Source: Chitinophaga pinensis
Lineage (GTDB): Bacteria; Bacteroidota; Bacteroidia; NS11-12g; UBA955
Assembly: GCA_945860565.1 (NCBI GenBank)
Contig: CAMAQS010000016.1
Location: 1 to 33,151 of the forward strand
Direction of reading: 5' to 3'
DNA length: 33,151 bases
Position numbers and translations under genes: made by a program. A model generated the notes under the pieces. That model ran no database searches. It was not told where the DNA came from and was given only the letters and a program-made list of their open reading frames with translations. Numbering within the stretch: the first letter of the stretch is position 1; each line of letters starts with the position of its first letter. Positions 19,131 through 28,741 of this stretch are shown one piece after another.

Positions 19131-21542
19131 GTGATAAGTGTTATTTTTACGCTTATTATGAAACAGTCATTTTTCTATAAACTCTTTTTCCTTTTGTTAT
19201 ATGGTTATATTGGAGTTGCATATTCTAGGGCGCTTGAAGTAAAACCATTTCAATTAATTCAATTGCAACATAAAGGAACAGTCATTTATTTAAAAGACTA
19301 TATCTTGGAAGTGAATAAAGTTGCCAAAATTGAAGTTTTGGATGGTAGTGAATTTAAGTATAAAAAATCTTCAAAACTTTTCCGTGTTGAATGGAAAAAA
19401 GGCATGGATTCATGCATTGTATACCATACTGAGGATGCCACACGAATGGGGTTGTTAAATATTCATTTGAAAAATGGGAAAACGCTGAACATCCCCCTAA
19501 AAAAATCCACAAAACGAAAAAGGATTTTTACGTTTGCTGATTCAAAACAGTCTTTAAAATCAGTTAAAATCAAAGGAACATTTAACAATTGGAATGCCTC
19601 TTCATTGGCTCTAAAATTTGTAAAAGGGAATTGGGTAGGTGAGGCATATATAGAAGATGGGACCCACCAATATGTATATGTAATTAATGATAAAGCGGAA
19701 ATTAGAGATCCAAACAATAAAGACTCAATAAGCAATGGTATGGGTGGCTTTAACTCCATAATTTATTCTAAAGAGATAAAACTGACTTTAAATACATGGG
19801 GTTATACAGACAGTACGATTATATTGAATGCGGAATATGGAAAAGATACTCGGGTTATTGCATTGTATAACAATGAAATAGTACCATTCACATGTTATCC
19901 TTACAAGGTGAAGTCTAATTTTCTAAAATTGATTATTAATTGTCCGAAACATTCAATAAAGGACAATTTGGGTTATGTTAGAGTTTGGATTTATTCAAAA
20001 AATGGCATTAGTGATGATATTTTGGTGCCTTTGAAATTTGGGAAAATTTTAAAAAAAGAAGAGTTAAAGGAGGTGAATGACAACAGAAAGATGATTATTT
20101 ACAATCCCATGATAGATCGTTTTTATGATGGTAATCCTGACAACAATAGGACTTCAAATACCGATTCTGTATTGAAAAAGGTAGATTTTTACGGAGGTGA
20201 TTTGGAGGGAATTAATGATAAATTGAATGCCGGTTATTTTAAAAAATTGTCTGTAAATACAATTTGGATTTCACCAGTTGTATTAAATCCAAGCGCACCT
20301 TATGGGCAATGGTTAAATCCAAGAACAAAATTTAGTGGGTACCATGGATATTGGCCCATATCATTGAGAACTATCGATCCACGTTTTGGAAGCAAAAAGA
20401 GTTTTGAGTCATTGATTCATAACATTCACAGTAAAGAAATGAAAATATTGGTGGACTACGTGGCCCATCACGTTCATGAAAGTCACTCATTATATAAAAG
20501 TAATCCGGAGTGGTTTACTTCATTGTATTTGGCAGATGGAAGTAAAAACACGGAGAGATGGGATGATTATCGACTAACTACATGGTTTGATGATTTCATG
20601 CCCACCTTTAATTTTTTTAAACCAGAAGTAGTTAATGCGATGACTGACACAGCACTTTGGTGGTTTAAAACGTACCAAATTGATGGATTTCGTCATGATG
20701 CTACCAAACATATTCCCAATGAATTTTGGAGATCACTGACATTTAAGTTGAAGAGGGAAATGTTGAGTGATAGTGGTAGAACAATTTTTCAAATTGGGGA
20801 AACGTATGGTAGTGCAGAATTAATAGGTTCATATTTAGGGAATGGTTTATTGGATGCCCAGTTTGATTTTAATGTGTACGATGGAGCGGTGAATTTATTT
20901 AGATCTGCGGATGGAAATGGTTTAGAAATGGCAATGATTCTAAATGAAAGTAAACGCTGGTATGGTTCACATCATTTTATGGGAAATATTACGGGTAATC
21001 AAGATAGGCCTAGGTTTATTTCTTTGGCTGACGGCAGTTTAAAAGCGGGTGAAAACTATAAACAAGCAGGTTGGGATAGAGATATTCAAATTTTGGAGAA
21101 TAGTGGATATTTAAAATTGCAGAATTTGTTGTCGCTAATGATAGTTATACCGGGTGTTCCAGTGGTTTATTACGGAGATGAAATAGGGTTACCAGGTGCA
21201 GGGGATCCTGATTCAAGAAGGATGATGGTGTTTGACAAAGAGAAATTGACGGAAGAGCAATTATTCCATTTCAAACAATTTCAAAAACTGTTAAAATTAA
21301 GAAGTGAAAATATTGCATTGGTTTACGGTGATTGTCAAGTTGAAAGTAAAACAAAAAATGAGCTCATAGTTAAACGGAGTTATTTTGATGAGCAAGTTGT
21401 ATTCGTTCACCTTAATTATAAGGACACAGCTGAAATTCAAAAAATAGACGCCAATTACAGCGAAATGGAATTATTGTTTGATAATTGGGTAATCGATAAA
21501 ACAGGAAAGACCGTTACAAGGATTTACGCTACCAAAAGATAG
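19131..21542 (+). CDS. GH13 (alpha-amylase family) protein with N-terminal E-set/CBM48-like domain, exported
   Basis: KIKGTFNNWNASSLALKFVKGNWVGEAYIEDGTHQYVYVINDKAEIRDPNN (CBM48-like); GFRHDATKH (nucleophile), IFQIGETYG (acid/base), GNQDRPRF (region IV). The ATG at 19158 gives a better signal peptide than the GTG at 19131. Confidence 0.88.
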   Translation: MISVIFTLIMKQSFFYKLFFLLLYGYIGVAYSRALEVKPFQLIQLQHKGTVIYLKDYILEVNKVAKIEVLDGSEFKYKKSSKLFRVEWKKGMDSCIVYHTEDATRMGLLNIHLKNGKTLNIPLKKSTKRKRIFTFADSKQSLKSVKIKGTFNNWNASSLALKFVKGNWVGEAYIEDGTHQYVYVINDKAEIRDPNNKDSISNGMGGFNSIIYSKEIKLTLNTWGYTDSTIILNAEYGKDTRVIALYNNEIVPFTCYPYKVKSNFLKLIINCPKHSIKDNLGYVRVWIYSKNGISDDILVPLKFGKILKKEELKEVNDNRKMIIYNPMIDRFYDGNPDNNRTSNTDSVLKKVDFYGGDLEGINDKLNAGYFKKLSVNTIWISPVVLNPSAPYGQWLNPRTKFSGYHGYWPISLRTIDPRFGSKKSFESLIHNIHSKEMKILVDYVAHHVHESHSLYKSNPEWFTSLYLADGSKNTERWDDYRLTTWFDDFMPTFNFFKPEVVNAMTDTALWWFKTYQIDGFRHDATKHIPNEFWRSLTFKLKREMLSDSGRTIFQIGETYGSAELIGSYLGNGLLDAQFDFNVYDGAVNLFRSADGNGLEMAMILNESKRWYGSHHFMGNITGNQDRPRFISLADGSLKAGENYKQAGWDRDIQILENSGYLKLQNLLSLMIVIPGVPVVYYGDEIGLPGAGDPDSRRMMVFDKEKLTEEQLFHFKQFQKLLKLRSENIALVYGDCQVESKTKNELIVKRSYFDEQVVFVHLNYKDTAEIQKIDANYSEMELLFDNWVIDKTGKTVTRIYATKR

Positions 21543-21544
21543 GA

Positions 21545-24500
21545 TTATTTTTTATTCTTGTTGTTTGGATCAACATCTACGTCAATTTCAATGCCAAAAT
21601 CTCTTGGATCATTGGCAAAACGGACAGTTGTTCTTCTATTTTGTCTGTGTTGGTATTCTTCACATTTAACATGTGGTTTACCGGAAATCATTGTGATTTC
21701 AGAAGGTTGGTATTCAAGATAGACTGTACTTGAAACGTTCCCCTCATCATCTAATTCAACATTCATTTTTCTGGTAACACCCTTAATAAAAGGAGTAAAA
21801 CCAGCGGCTGCAGAGCCTTCACAAGAGCAATCATTAATTAATTGGTGTTCACCATAACCAACCGCAATAATTCTTTTTGGACTAATATTCCATCTTTTTA
21901 TTAGATAATCTACTGCACTATCTGCGCGTCTTTTGGAGAGATTTTCGTTGTAGTCATATGGCATTCTGCAATCAGTATGCGAGCCTAATTCTACAATAAG
22001 TTTTGGATATTTGAATAATATGTTCTGGGCAAAACTATCAAGAGTTGCTTGCGCATCAGGACGGATTATTGCTTTGTCTAAATCGTAAAAAATAGGCAAT
22101 GCGTAGGCTTTTTGCACGGCTTCTTCTATTTTAAACTCATCTATGCTTTTAAAGTCTATTTTAAATTCATCAACTACTTCTCTTGTATGTCCCACTCCAC
22201 CTTTTTTAAGGCGTTCATAGAATTGTGATCTACCTACGTTTGTATTGTTGATGTCTTTGTCTAGATTGATTTTGATACCAAACTCTTCTGGGTTTTTAGT
22301 AAAACGGACGGTCGTTCTTCTATTTTGGCGATGTTGGTATTCTTCACATTTTACGAATTGTGTTTCACCAAAATATTCAATTTCATCTTCAGTATAATCT
22401 TGATAAATTGTCCCTAAAACGTTTCCATCATCATCTAGATTAACGAGCATTTTCTTTGTGTAATCTGCATAATATGGGGTATACTCAACTGCTAATTTGT
22501 CTTCGCAATGACATTCATTAATCAATTCGGTTTCTCCATAGCCTTTTGCTGCGATTCGGTCTGGACCAATATTTCGACGTACATTTAAATATTTAACAGC
22601 ACTATCTGCTCTTCGCTGAGCAAGTCTTTCGTTGTATTTATAAGGCATCCGACAATCTGTATGCGAACCCAATTCAGCAATTAGAAAGGGATATTTGTCC
22701 ATGATTTTTGCAGCAAACGTATCCAAAATTCTTTGGGCATCCGGACGAATAATGGCTTTATCTAAATCATAAAAAATTGGCAGGGTAAATATTTCTGTAT
22801 ATGCGTTTTCAAGAGTAAAGTCGTCTATAGATAGGTATCGTTTGGCTTTATTTTGTTTAGGCAAAACCACAATTGGAGGAGGAATAAGTTTTTCTTTTAC
22901 AACTGGAATATTTGCTTTTTCTATACAAATATTTTTAAAGTCTGTGTCGAATCGCATGGTAATGCGGTCATTTTGATCGTGTTGTTTCTCGTTACAAAAG
23001 ACAAAGGGATTTCCTTCAATTATTTTTATTTCTTGTGATTCGTATTCGCTGTAATCGTAATTTTTGAATCTTCCTTTTGCATCAACTGCCAAGTCTAATT
23101 TTTTAGTATAACCTTGAATGTAGGGTGTTAGTTTAGAGAAATTGGTGCCTTCGCAGGAACAATCATTTAACAATTTGCTTTCACCATATCCTTTGTAGGC
23201 AATTCTATTGGAATCGATATTGTGTTTGTTTATGAGATAATTACGTATTGATTCCGCTCTATCATTGGTTATTGTAAGGTTATTTTCTTCGGTTTGTCGG
23301 CAATCTGAGTGAGACCCAATTTCAAATATTAATGCTGGATTTGCTTTTAGAATTCTATTGGCTAGAGTGTCGAGTGTTTTGCGTCCATTTTCATCGAGGC
23401 TTGATTTATTGCGATCAAATTTAACTGGAATATCAAAAATGTTAAAAGTGGCATTTTTAACATTGAGTCTATTGAATGAAATGGATCCATTATCGAAGTT
23501 GTTTCGACAATATTTTGGCTTAATAACTGTTTCGGCTAATGGGTCAATAAATTTATAACAGGTGTCAACTATTTTGGCAAAATTTTCAATATTTCGTTTG
23601 AATCTTAAAGTAATTCGTTCATTTTGGGCTTTTTGATATTCATCACATTTAACGTAAGCCTTGTTGTTTATAAACTGAATTTCATTCTTCTCGTATTTTG
23701 AATAATTGTAAGCGGTAGTTTGTCCTAATTCATTTTTAATTGCAATTTGTTTGCGGGTAACGCTATCAATGTATGGGGTATATCCGCGGACATCGGATCC
23801 TTCACAAGTGCAATTGTTCACAGGTTTTGCTTCTCCGTATCCTTTAGAAATTATTTTTGATGGATTTATTCTATGAAATTGAACCAAATAGTTTTTTATT
23901 GAGTCCGCTCTACGTTGGGACAATTGGGAATTATAAGCAAATTTGCCATCGCAGATGGTATGAGCACCAATTTCAACGGTTAAATCTGGTCGTTCTTTTA
24001 ATATTGAAACGAGGTCTTTTGTAATAACATTTCGGATATCATCGTTTAATATAACTTGATTTTTATTGTAAACAGCTTCTAGGTCAAATACATAACTAGT
24101 GGCGTTGTACATAGTAAAAGAGTCAATTGTAATGGGGTTAGTACAAATGGGTCTATTGGGCTTGTGGTCAATATAAATGGTATCGTAAACGATTTCAATG
24201 GCCGAATCGCTTTTTTCCCATTCTAGGGCACAGGGAATACTTCTATCGGCATTTGTGAACTTGCCGTCATTATTTCTATCGGTTCTATCTAATGGTATTT
24301 CGTAATAGAATTGAATTGTAGGTCCTAAAGTAAAGGAATATCCAAGTTCCCAATGAAATAGGTTATAGCGAGAATTATATCCAATTCCCATTTCTTTTCG
24401 GAGACCATTAAGCGGATTAACTTCATTTTGGGGTTTAAGAAGTCCTTTCTCAAAAATACCAACTCCTGCCCAAACTCTAAAAAGACAGCTTAATTGGTAA

Positions 24501-24733
24501 TTAATTCCCAAAGCATCTCTACCATAATTGTCATAAGGATTTATTTCCCACATGCCATATACACCAAAACGATTTACCAGATTGGTTACGGAGGCTTTTA
24601 AACGCAAAGATGAGTAATCGTAATATGGTGATAACGGGGTAATACCAGCTCCCAAGATTAATTGTTGGCCAGAAGAAGGTTTAGTTATAAAACCCAATAA
24701 AAAAGTTAAAATAAGGATTCTGAAGGTTCTCAA
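21545..24733 (-). CDS. Outer-membrane protein: N-terminal barrel-like region plus four tandem OmpA-like domains
   Basis: Signal peptide RTFRILILTFLLGF; four copies of the OmpA_C pattern (FYDLDKAIIRPDAQ..., ELGSHTDC..., N..L..RRADS, KGYGE). TTG start at 24733. Confidence 0.88.
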   Translation of the reverse strand: MRTFRILILTFLLGFITKPSSGQQLILGAGITPLSPYYDYSSLRLKASVTNLVNRFGVYGMWEINPYDNYGRDALGINYQLSCLFRVWAGVGIFEKGLLKPQNEVNPLNGLRKEMGIGYNSRYNLFHWELGYSFTLGPTIQFYYEIPLDRTDRNNDGKFTNADRSIPCALEWEKSDSAIEIVYDTIYIDHKPNRPICTNPITIDSFTMYNATSYVFDLEAVYNKNQVILNDDIRNVITKDLVSILKERPDLTVEIGAHTICDGKFAYNSQLSQRRADSIKNYLVQFHRINPSKIISKGYGEAKPVNNCTCEGSDVRGYTPYIDSVTRKQIAIKNELGQTTAYNYSKYEKNEIQFINNKAYVKCDEYQKAQNERITLRFKRNIENFAKIVDTCYKFIDPLAETVIKPKYCRNNFDNGSISFNRLNVKNATFNIFDIPVKFDRNKSSLDENGRKTLDTLANRILKANPALIFEIGSHSDCRQTEENNLTITNDRAESIRNYLINKHNIDSNRIAYKGYGESKLLNDCSCEGTNFSKLTPYIQGYTKKLDLAVDAKGRFKNYDYSEYESQEIKIIEGNPFVFCNEKQHDQNDRITMRFDTDFKNICIEKANIPVVKEKLIPPPIVVLPKQNKAKRYLSIDDFTLENAYTEIFTLPIFYDLDKAIIRPDAQRILDTFAAKIMDKYPFLIAELGSHTDCRMPYKYNERLAQRRADSAVKYLNVRRNIGPDRIAAKGYGETELINECHCEDKLAVEYTPYYADYTKKMLVNLDDDGNVLGTIYQDYTEDEIEYFGETQFVKCEEYQHRQNRRTTVRFTKNPEEFGIKINLDKDINNTNVGRSQFYERLKKGGVGHTREVVDEFKIDFKSIDEFKIEEAVQKAYALPIFYDLDKAIIRPDAQATLDSFAQNILFKYPKLIVELGSHTDCRMPYDYNENLSKRRADSAVDYLIKRWNISPKRIIAVGYGEHQLINDCSCEGSAAAGFTPFIKGVTRKMNVELDDEGNVSSTVYLEYQPSEITMISGKPHVKCEEYQHRQNRRTTVRFANDPRDFGIEIDVDVDPNNKNKK
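21599..24121 (-). repeat. Four tandem OmpA-like domain repeats (approx. 23588-24121, 22946-23473, 22289-22828, 21599-22147)
   Basis: Each repeat has OmpA_C core motifs plus a conserved 4-Cys arrangement; the last two copies are near-identical over IFYDLDKAIIRPDAQ, ELGSHTDCRMPY and KCEEYQHRQNRRTTVRF. Confidence 0.85.
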
Positions 24734-24755
24734 TGGATTTGCTATAGAACGCCTT

Positions 24756-24763
24756 CAAAGTTA
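24756..24763 (-). promoter_or_regulatory. Candidate -7 element TAACTTTG for the OmpA-repeat gene
   Basis: Exact TAnnTTTG on the minus strand, 22 nt before the TTG start at 24733. Confidence 0.4.
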
Positions 24764-24954
24764 ATTAAAAATTTAAAATATGAATTGGTTTTTAACGTAA
24801 AGTTTCATGAATTTGACAATGTTAATATTGATTTTGAATTATGTAATATAGAATGTATTGGATAATTTATTCCTTTTCCATTTAAATGTTTGTTTACTAA
24901 TCCGAAAATTGATCTATTCAGACGATAGTTAAACAAGAAAATAGGTAAATCGGT

Positions 24955-24962
24955 TAAATTTG
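24955..24962 (+). promoter_or_regulatory. Candidate -7 element TAAATTTG
   Basis: Exact TAnnTTTG, 7 nt before the ATG at 24970. Confidence 0.45.
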
Positions 24963-24969
24963 TACCTTT

Positions 24970-26223
24970 ATGTTTAAAAGTAAAATCATAGGATTTGCCT
25001 TCTTTTTTATTCTTTTTATTCTTATAGACCTTTACACTTGGCAGGGTGTAAGATTAATTGTTCGAAATTCAAGTGATTCCACTAAGAAAATTGTCACTTG
25101 GACCTATTGGGGATATACCATCTTCTTGGTTTTATTTATGATTTTATCTAGGTCTTTGGTTGGATTTATGAGTCCAACAGCAATGAGGTTTTTTGCCACA
25201 TTGTTTTTTAGTATTTTCATTGTTAAAATATTATGGTGTTTATTTCTGTTTATAGATGATATTATTCGATTTTTTCAATGGATTGGTAAAGATATATTTA
25301 ACAAGAATGTAGGAGTAGAAACCTTTGGAAATGGAGGAATAACGCGTTCTAAATTTTTGAATTACTTGGGATTGGCAATCGGTGGTTTCTTTTTATCAAA
25401 TGCTATTTGGGGTGTTGTAAAAGGCGCTCATAATTATATTGTTAGAAGAAAAAAGGTTGTTATTGATAATTTACCAGAAGGATTGAAAGGCCTTAAAATT
25501 GTTCAAATTTCGGATATACATACTGGGAGTTTTTGGAGTAAGGAAGCCGTTGAACGCGGTGTTGAACTCATTTTAAAAGAGAAGGCCGATTTGGTTTTCT
25601 TCACAGGAGATTTAGTGAATGATACTTCTAAAGAAGCAGAACCTTGGTTGGATGTCTTTGGAAGGATAAAAGCACCGTTGGGTGTATATTCAATACTTGG
25701 CAACCACGATTATGGTGATTATGTAATGTGGGAGTCTGAATCGGCCAAATTAGACAACATGAAGCAAATGTACAGTCACCATAAACAAATGGGCTGGGAT
25801 TTACTATTAGACGAAAACAGAATTCTAGAATTCAATGGCGAAAAACTTGCGGTAATTGGCGTCCAGAATTGGAGTGCTAAAGGACGGTTCCCAAAGTATG
25901 GGGATTTGGAAAAAGCACATGCTGGAACAGATGGTGTTTCGCTAAAACTTTTATTAAGTCACGACCCAAGTCATTGGAGAGAACAAGTACTTGGCAAGAA
26001 ACAAGACATCAATATTACGTTTAGCGGCCATACTCATGGAATGCAATTTGGAATTGATTCTAAATTTTACCGTTGGAGTCCAGTGAAGTATTTATATAAA
26101 GAATGGATAGATCTTTATTCCGAAGGCAAGCAACACCTCTATGTAAATAGAGGATTTGGATATTTGGGTTATCCAGGTAGGATGGGAATATTTCCTGAAA
26201 TTACTGTAATTACACTGGCGTAA
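24970..26223 (+). CDS. Membrane-anchored metallophosphoesterase
   Basis: Several N-terminal hydrophobic segments; KIVQISDIHTGSF, FTGDLVND, LGNHDYGDY, LLSHDPSHW, FSGHTHGMQFG calcineurin-like motifs. Confidence 0.92.
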   Translation: MFKSKIIGFAFFFILFILIDLYTWQGVRLIVRNSSDSTKKIVTWTYWGYTIFLVLFMILSRSLVGFMSPTAMRFFATLFFSIFIVKILWCLFLFIDDIIRFFQWIGKDIFNKNVGVETFGNGGITRSKFLNYLGLAIGGFFLSNAIWGVVKGAHNYIVRRKKVVIDNLPEGLKGLKIVQISDIHTGSFWSKEAVERGVELILKEKADLVFFTGDLVNDTSKEAEPWLDVFGRIKAPLGVYSILGNHDYGDYVMWESESAKLDNMKQMYSHHKQMGWDLLLDENRILEFNGEKLAVIGVQNWSAKGRFPKYGDLEKAHAGTDGVSLKLLLSHDPSHWREQVLGKKQDINITFSGHTHGMQFGIDSKFYRWSPVKYLYKEWIDLYSEGKQHLYVNRGFGYLGYPGRMGIFPEITVITLA

Positions 26224-26233
26224 TTGGAATAAA

Positions 26234-26271
26234 AACAAAACGGGCAGGTTTTTAAACCTGCCCGTTTTGTT
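26234..26271. terminator. Bidirectional terminator between convergent genes
   Basis: Perfect 18-bp inverted repeat AACAAAACGGGCAGGTTT / AAACCTGCCCGTTTTGTT with a 2-nt spacer; GC-rich core with A/T tails on both sides. Confidence 0.9.
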
Positions 26272-28085
26272 TAATTTAGTAAAAATGTTTTTGCTTTTTG
26301 TATGAATCGTTCTAAGGATTCACCAGTAAGTTGATTTTTTTCGAGTAATGCAAGGTCAATTGAATATTGCAACTTTGAATTTTTTGTGCTTTCATCTGCG
26401 TTTAGAATATTTAGGGCAAGCGGATTATTTGAATTTACAATGAGGGTTTGTTTTTTAAGTCCCAAATCGCCAAATGGCATTGATTGGCCCATTTTGGCAT
26501 ATTCTTCCATTCTACGTTCCCATTCATTTTTATGAATGCTTATAAATTCTTGTTGTGGGGGCAAAGATTCAATTTTTACATCAAAAGCCATTTCATTGAC
26601 AATCAATTTTAGTGTGGATTCTAACTCTGTTTTTTGGTCTTCGCTAAGCACCGATTCAATGTTCTCTTCCTTTTCTATCAATTGATTTACTGGCGCGCTG
26701 TCTACACATTTGAACTTCACTGTTTCAAATTTAGATTCTGCAAATCCCGTAAAGTGTACGTCTAATGAGCCATCAAGAACAATGGTTTCATAACCCATGT
26801 CTTTCACATTTTTGATACTCATGTGTTGGCTGTTTTTGTCGGTTGTATACAATACTACAGTTTCACCATTTTTATCAGTTTGATTTAGTTTGACTTTATC
26901 TATCCATTCTTGTATTGTATAGTGATTATTTTCCAGAGATTTAACCAAACAAAAATCTTTCATTCTGTCTGCGAATTTTTCATCTGTTAACATCCCGTAT
27001 TTCACAATAAGATCAAGATATTCCCATTTACTGTTAAAATCTTCACGGTCTGCATTAAAGAGTTCTTGTAGTTTATCGCTTACTTTTTTAGAAATGTGTG
27101 CCGTAATTTTTTTTACATTTCCATCACTTTGCAAAGCGCTTCTGCTTACATTCAATGGAATGTCTGGAGAATCCACCACCCCTTGCAATAAGACTAAAAA
27201 CTCTGGCAATACGTCTTTTACATCTTCAGTAACAAAAACCTGGTTGCTATAAAGTTGAACACGGTCTTTTCGATTATCGATGGCATGGTTTATTTTTGGG
27301 AAAAATAGAACTCCTGTTAAATTAAAAGGATAATCGGTATTTATATGTATGTGAAACAAAGGAGCATCTTGGAACGGGTATAATTCTTCGAAAAAAGCTT
27401 TGTAGTTTTCTGGTTCCAACTCACTTGGTTTTTTAGTCCAAATGGGTTCCGTATTATTTATTTTTTCGTCTTTAAATTCAATTGGAATGGGCAAGAACCT
27501 ACAGTACTTACGCAATAATTCTTTGACTTTATAGTCTGATACATAGGTTTCAGCGTCCTCATCGGTTAAATGCAATATCACATCTGTTCCACGGTTTTTG
27601 CGTTTGCCTTTTGCCAATGTAAAGGAGGTGGAACCATCGCAATTCCATTCCACTGCTGTGGTCTCTTTTTTGTAAGATTTACTGATTAAAGTAACTTTTT
27701 TGGCTACCATAAAAGCAGAATAGAAACCTAAACCAAAATGCCCAATCATTTGTGCAGGGTCTTTGTCTTTCCATTGTTCAATGAATTCAGTGGCTCCAGA
27801 AAATGCAAGTTGGGTAATGTATTTTTCAACTTCTTCTTCAGTCATACCTACACCTGAATCAGAAATAGTAATTGTTTTAGCCGTTTCATCTATGGAAACT
27901 TTAACGGTTAAATCGCCTAATTCACCATCAAATTCTCCAATTCGAGACAATGTTTGGATTTTTTTTGATGCATCGACCGCATTACTTACAAGTTCGCGAA
28001 TAAAAATCTCTTGATCTGTATACAAGAACTTTTTAATGATGGGAAATATATTTTCCGATTGAACCGAAATCTGTCCTGTTTTCAT
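26271..28085 (-). CDS. htpG: Molecular chaperone HtpG (Hsp90)
   Basis: RELVSNAVDASKKI, TISDSGVGMTEEEVEKYI, IGHFGLGFYSAFMVA, LNVSRSALQ. Confidence 0.97.
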   Translation of the reverse strand: MKTGQISVQSENIFPIIKKFLYTDQEIFIRELVSNAVDASKKIQTLSRIGEFDGELGDLTVKVSIDETAKTITISDSGVGMTEEEVEKYITQLAFSGATEFIEQWKDKDPAQMIGHFGLGFYSAFMVAKKVTLISKSYKKETTAVEWNCDGSTSFTLAKGKRKNRGTDVILHLTDEDAETYVSDYKVKELLRKYCRFLPIPIEFKDEKINNTEPIWTKKPSELEPENYKAFFEELYPFQDAPLFHIHINTDYPFNLTGVLFFPKINHAIDNRKDRVQLYSNQVFVTEDVKDVLPEFLVLLQGVVDSPDIPLNVSRSALQSDGNVKKITAHISKKVSDKLQELFNADREDFNSKWEYLDLIVKYGMLTDEKFADRMKDFCLVKSLENNHYTIQEWIDKVKLNQTDKNGETVVLYTTDKNSQHMSIKNVKDMGYETIVLDGSLDVHFTGFAESKFETVKFKCVDSAPVNQLIEKEENIESVLSEDQKTELESTLKLIVNEMAFDVKIESLPPQQEFISIHKNEWERRMEEYAKMGQSMPFGDLGLKKQTLIVNSNNPLALNILNADESTKNSKLQYSIDLALLEKNQLTGESLERFIQKAKTFLLN

Positions 28086-28225
28086 AATAAACTAAAGATA
28101 CAAACCCTGTTCCAAGTTAAATTTCGTGAAATTATGTCAGTTACTTAGCATTAGGAGCGCAAGATTGTCATAAATGCATCTTGAAAATGATTTAATTTGC
28201 AGTAATCGTAAAAGGATTCTCAAGT

Positions 28226-28233
28226 TATTTTTG
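28226..28233 (+). promoter_or_regulatory. Candidate -7 element TATTTTTG
   Basis: Exact TAnnTTTG, 10 nt before the recX ATG at 28244. Confidence 0.45.
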
Positions 28234-28243
28234 CAAATTATCC

Positions 28244-28741
28244 ATGTCTAACAGCAGAAAAAAGCAATTATTATCAAAATTGGAACGATACTGTGCCTAT
28301 CAAGAGCGTAGCCATTTGCAGGTTTTGAACAAATGCAGAGAATTGGGTATAACGTTCGTGGAGTCCAATGAATTATTGGTTGAGCTCATAGAACGAAATT
28401 TTTTGAACGAAGCCCGTTTTGTGGAGATTTATGTTCGCAGCAAATTGCGTCAGAAAGGTTGGGGCAGACAAAAAATAGCGATGGGATTAAAACAAGCAGG
28501 TATTACTGCAGCTTTGATTGAAAAGGCATTAAAAAATGTTGAGGATCAATGGCAAGATGTTATTCAGAAACAAATGCAAAAGAAACTAAAACAATTGACT
28601 CCAGATTTAGAAACTTTTGAAGAATTATTGGAAAGCATTGATAAAATTTCATTTGAAAATCGCAACAAAATTTACCGCTATTTATTGGGTAAGGGGTTTA
28701 CCCCAGATCAAATATCGAAAGTATTAAAGGTAGATTTATAA
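28244..28741 (+). CDS. recX: RecX-family regulatory protein
   Basis: Small helical protein: LERYCAYQERSHLQV, FLNEARFVEIYVRSKLRQKGWGRQKIAMGLKQAGI, IYRYLLGKGFTPDQISKVL. Confidence 0.85.
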   Translation: MSNSRKKQLLSKLERYCAYQERSHLQVLNKCRELGITFVESNELLVELIERNFLNEARFVEIYVRSKLRQKGWGRQKIAMGLKQAGITAALIEKALKNVEDQWQDVIQKQMQKKLKQLTPDLETFEELLESIDKISFENRNKIYRYLLGKGFTPDQISKVLKVDL

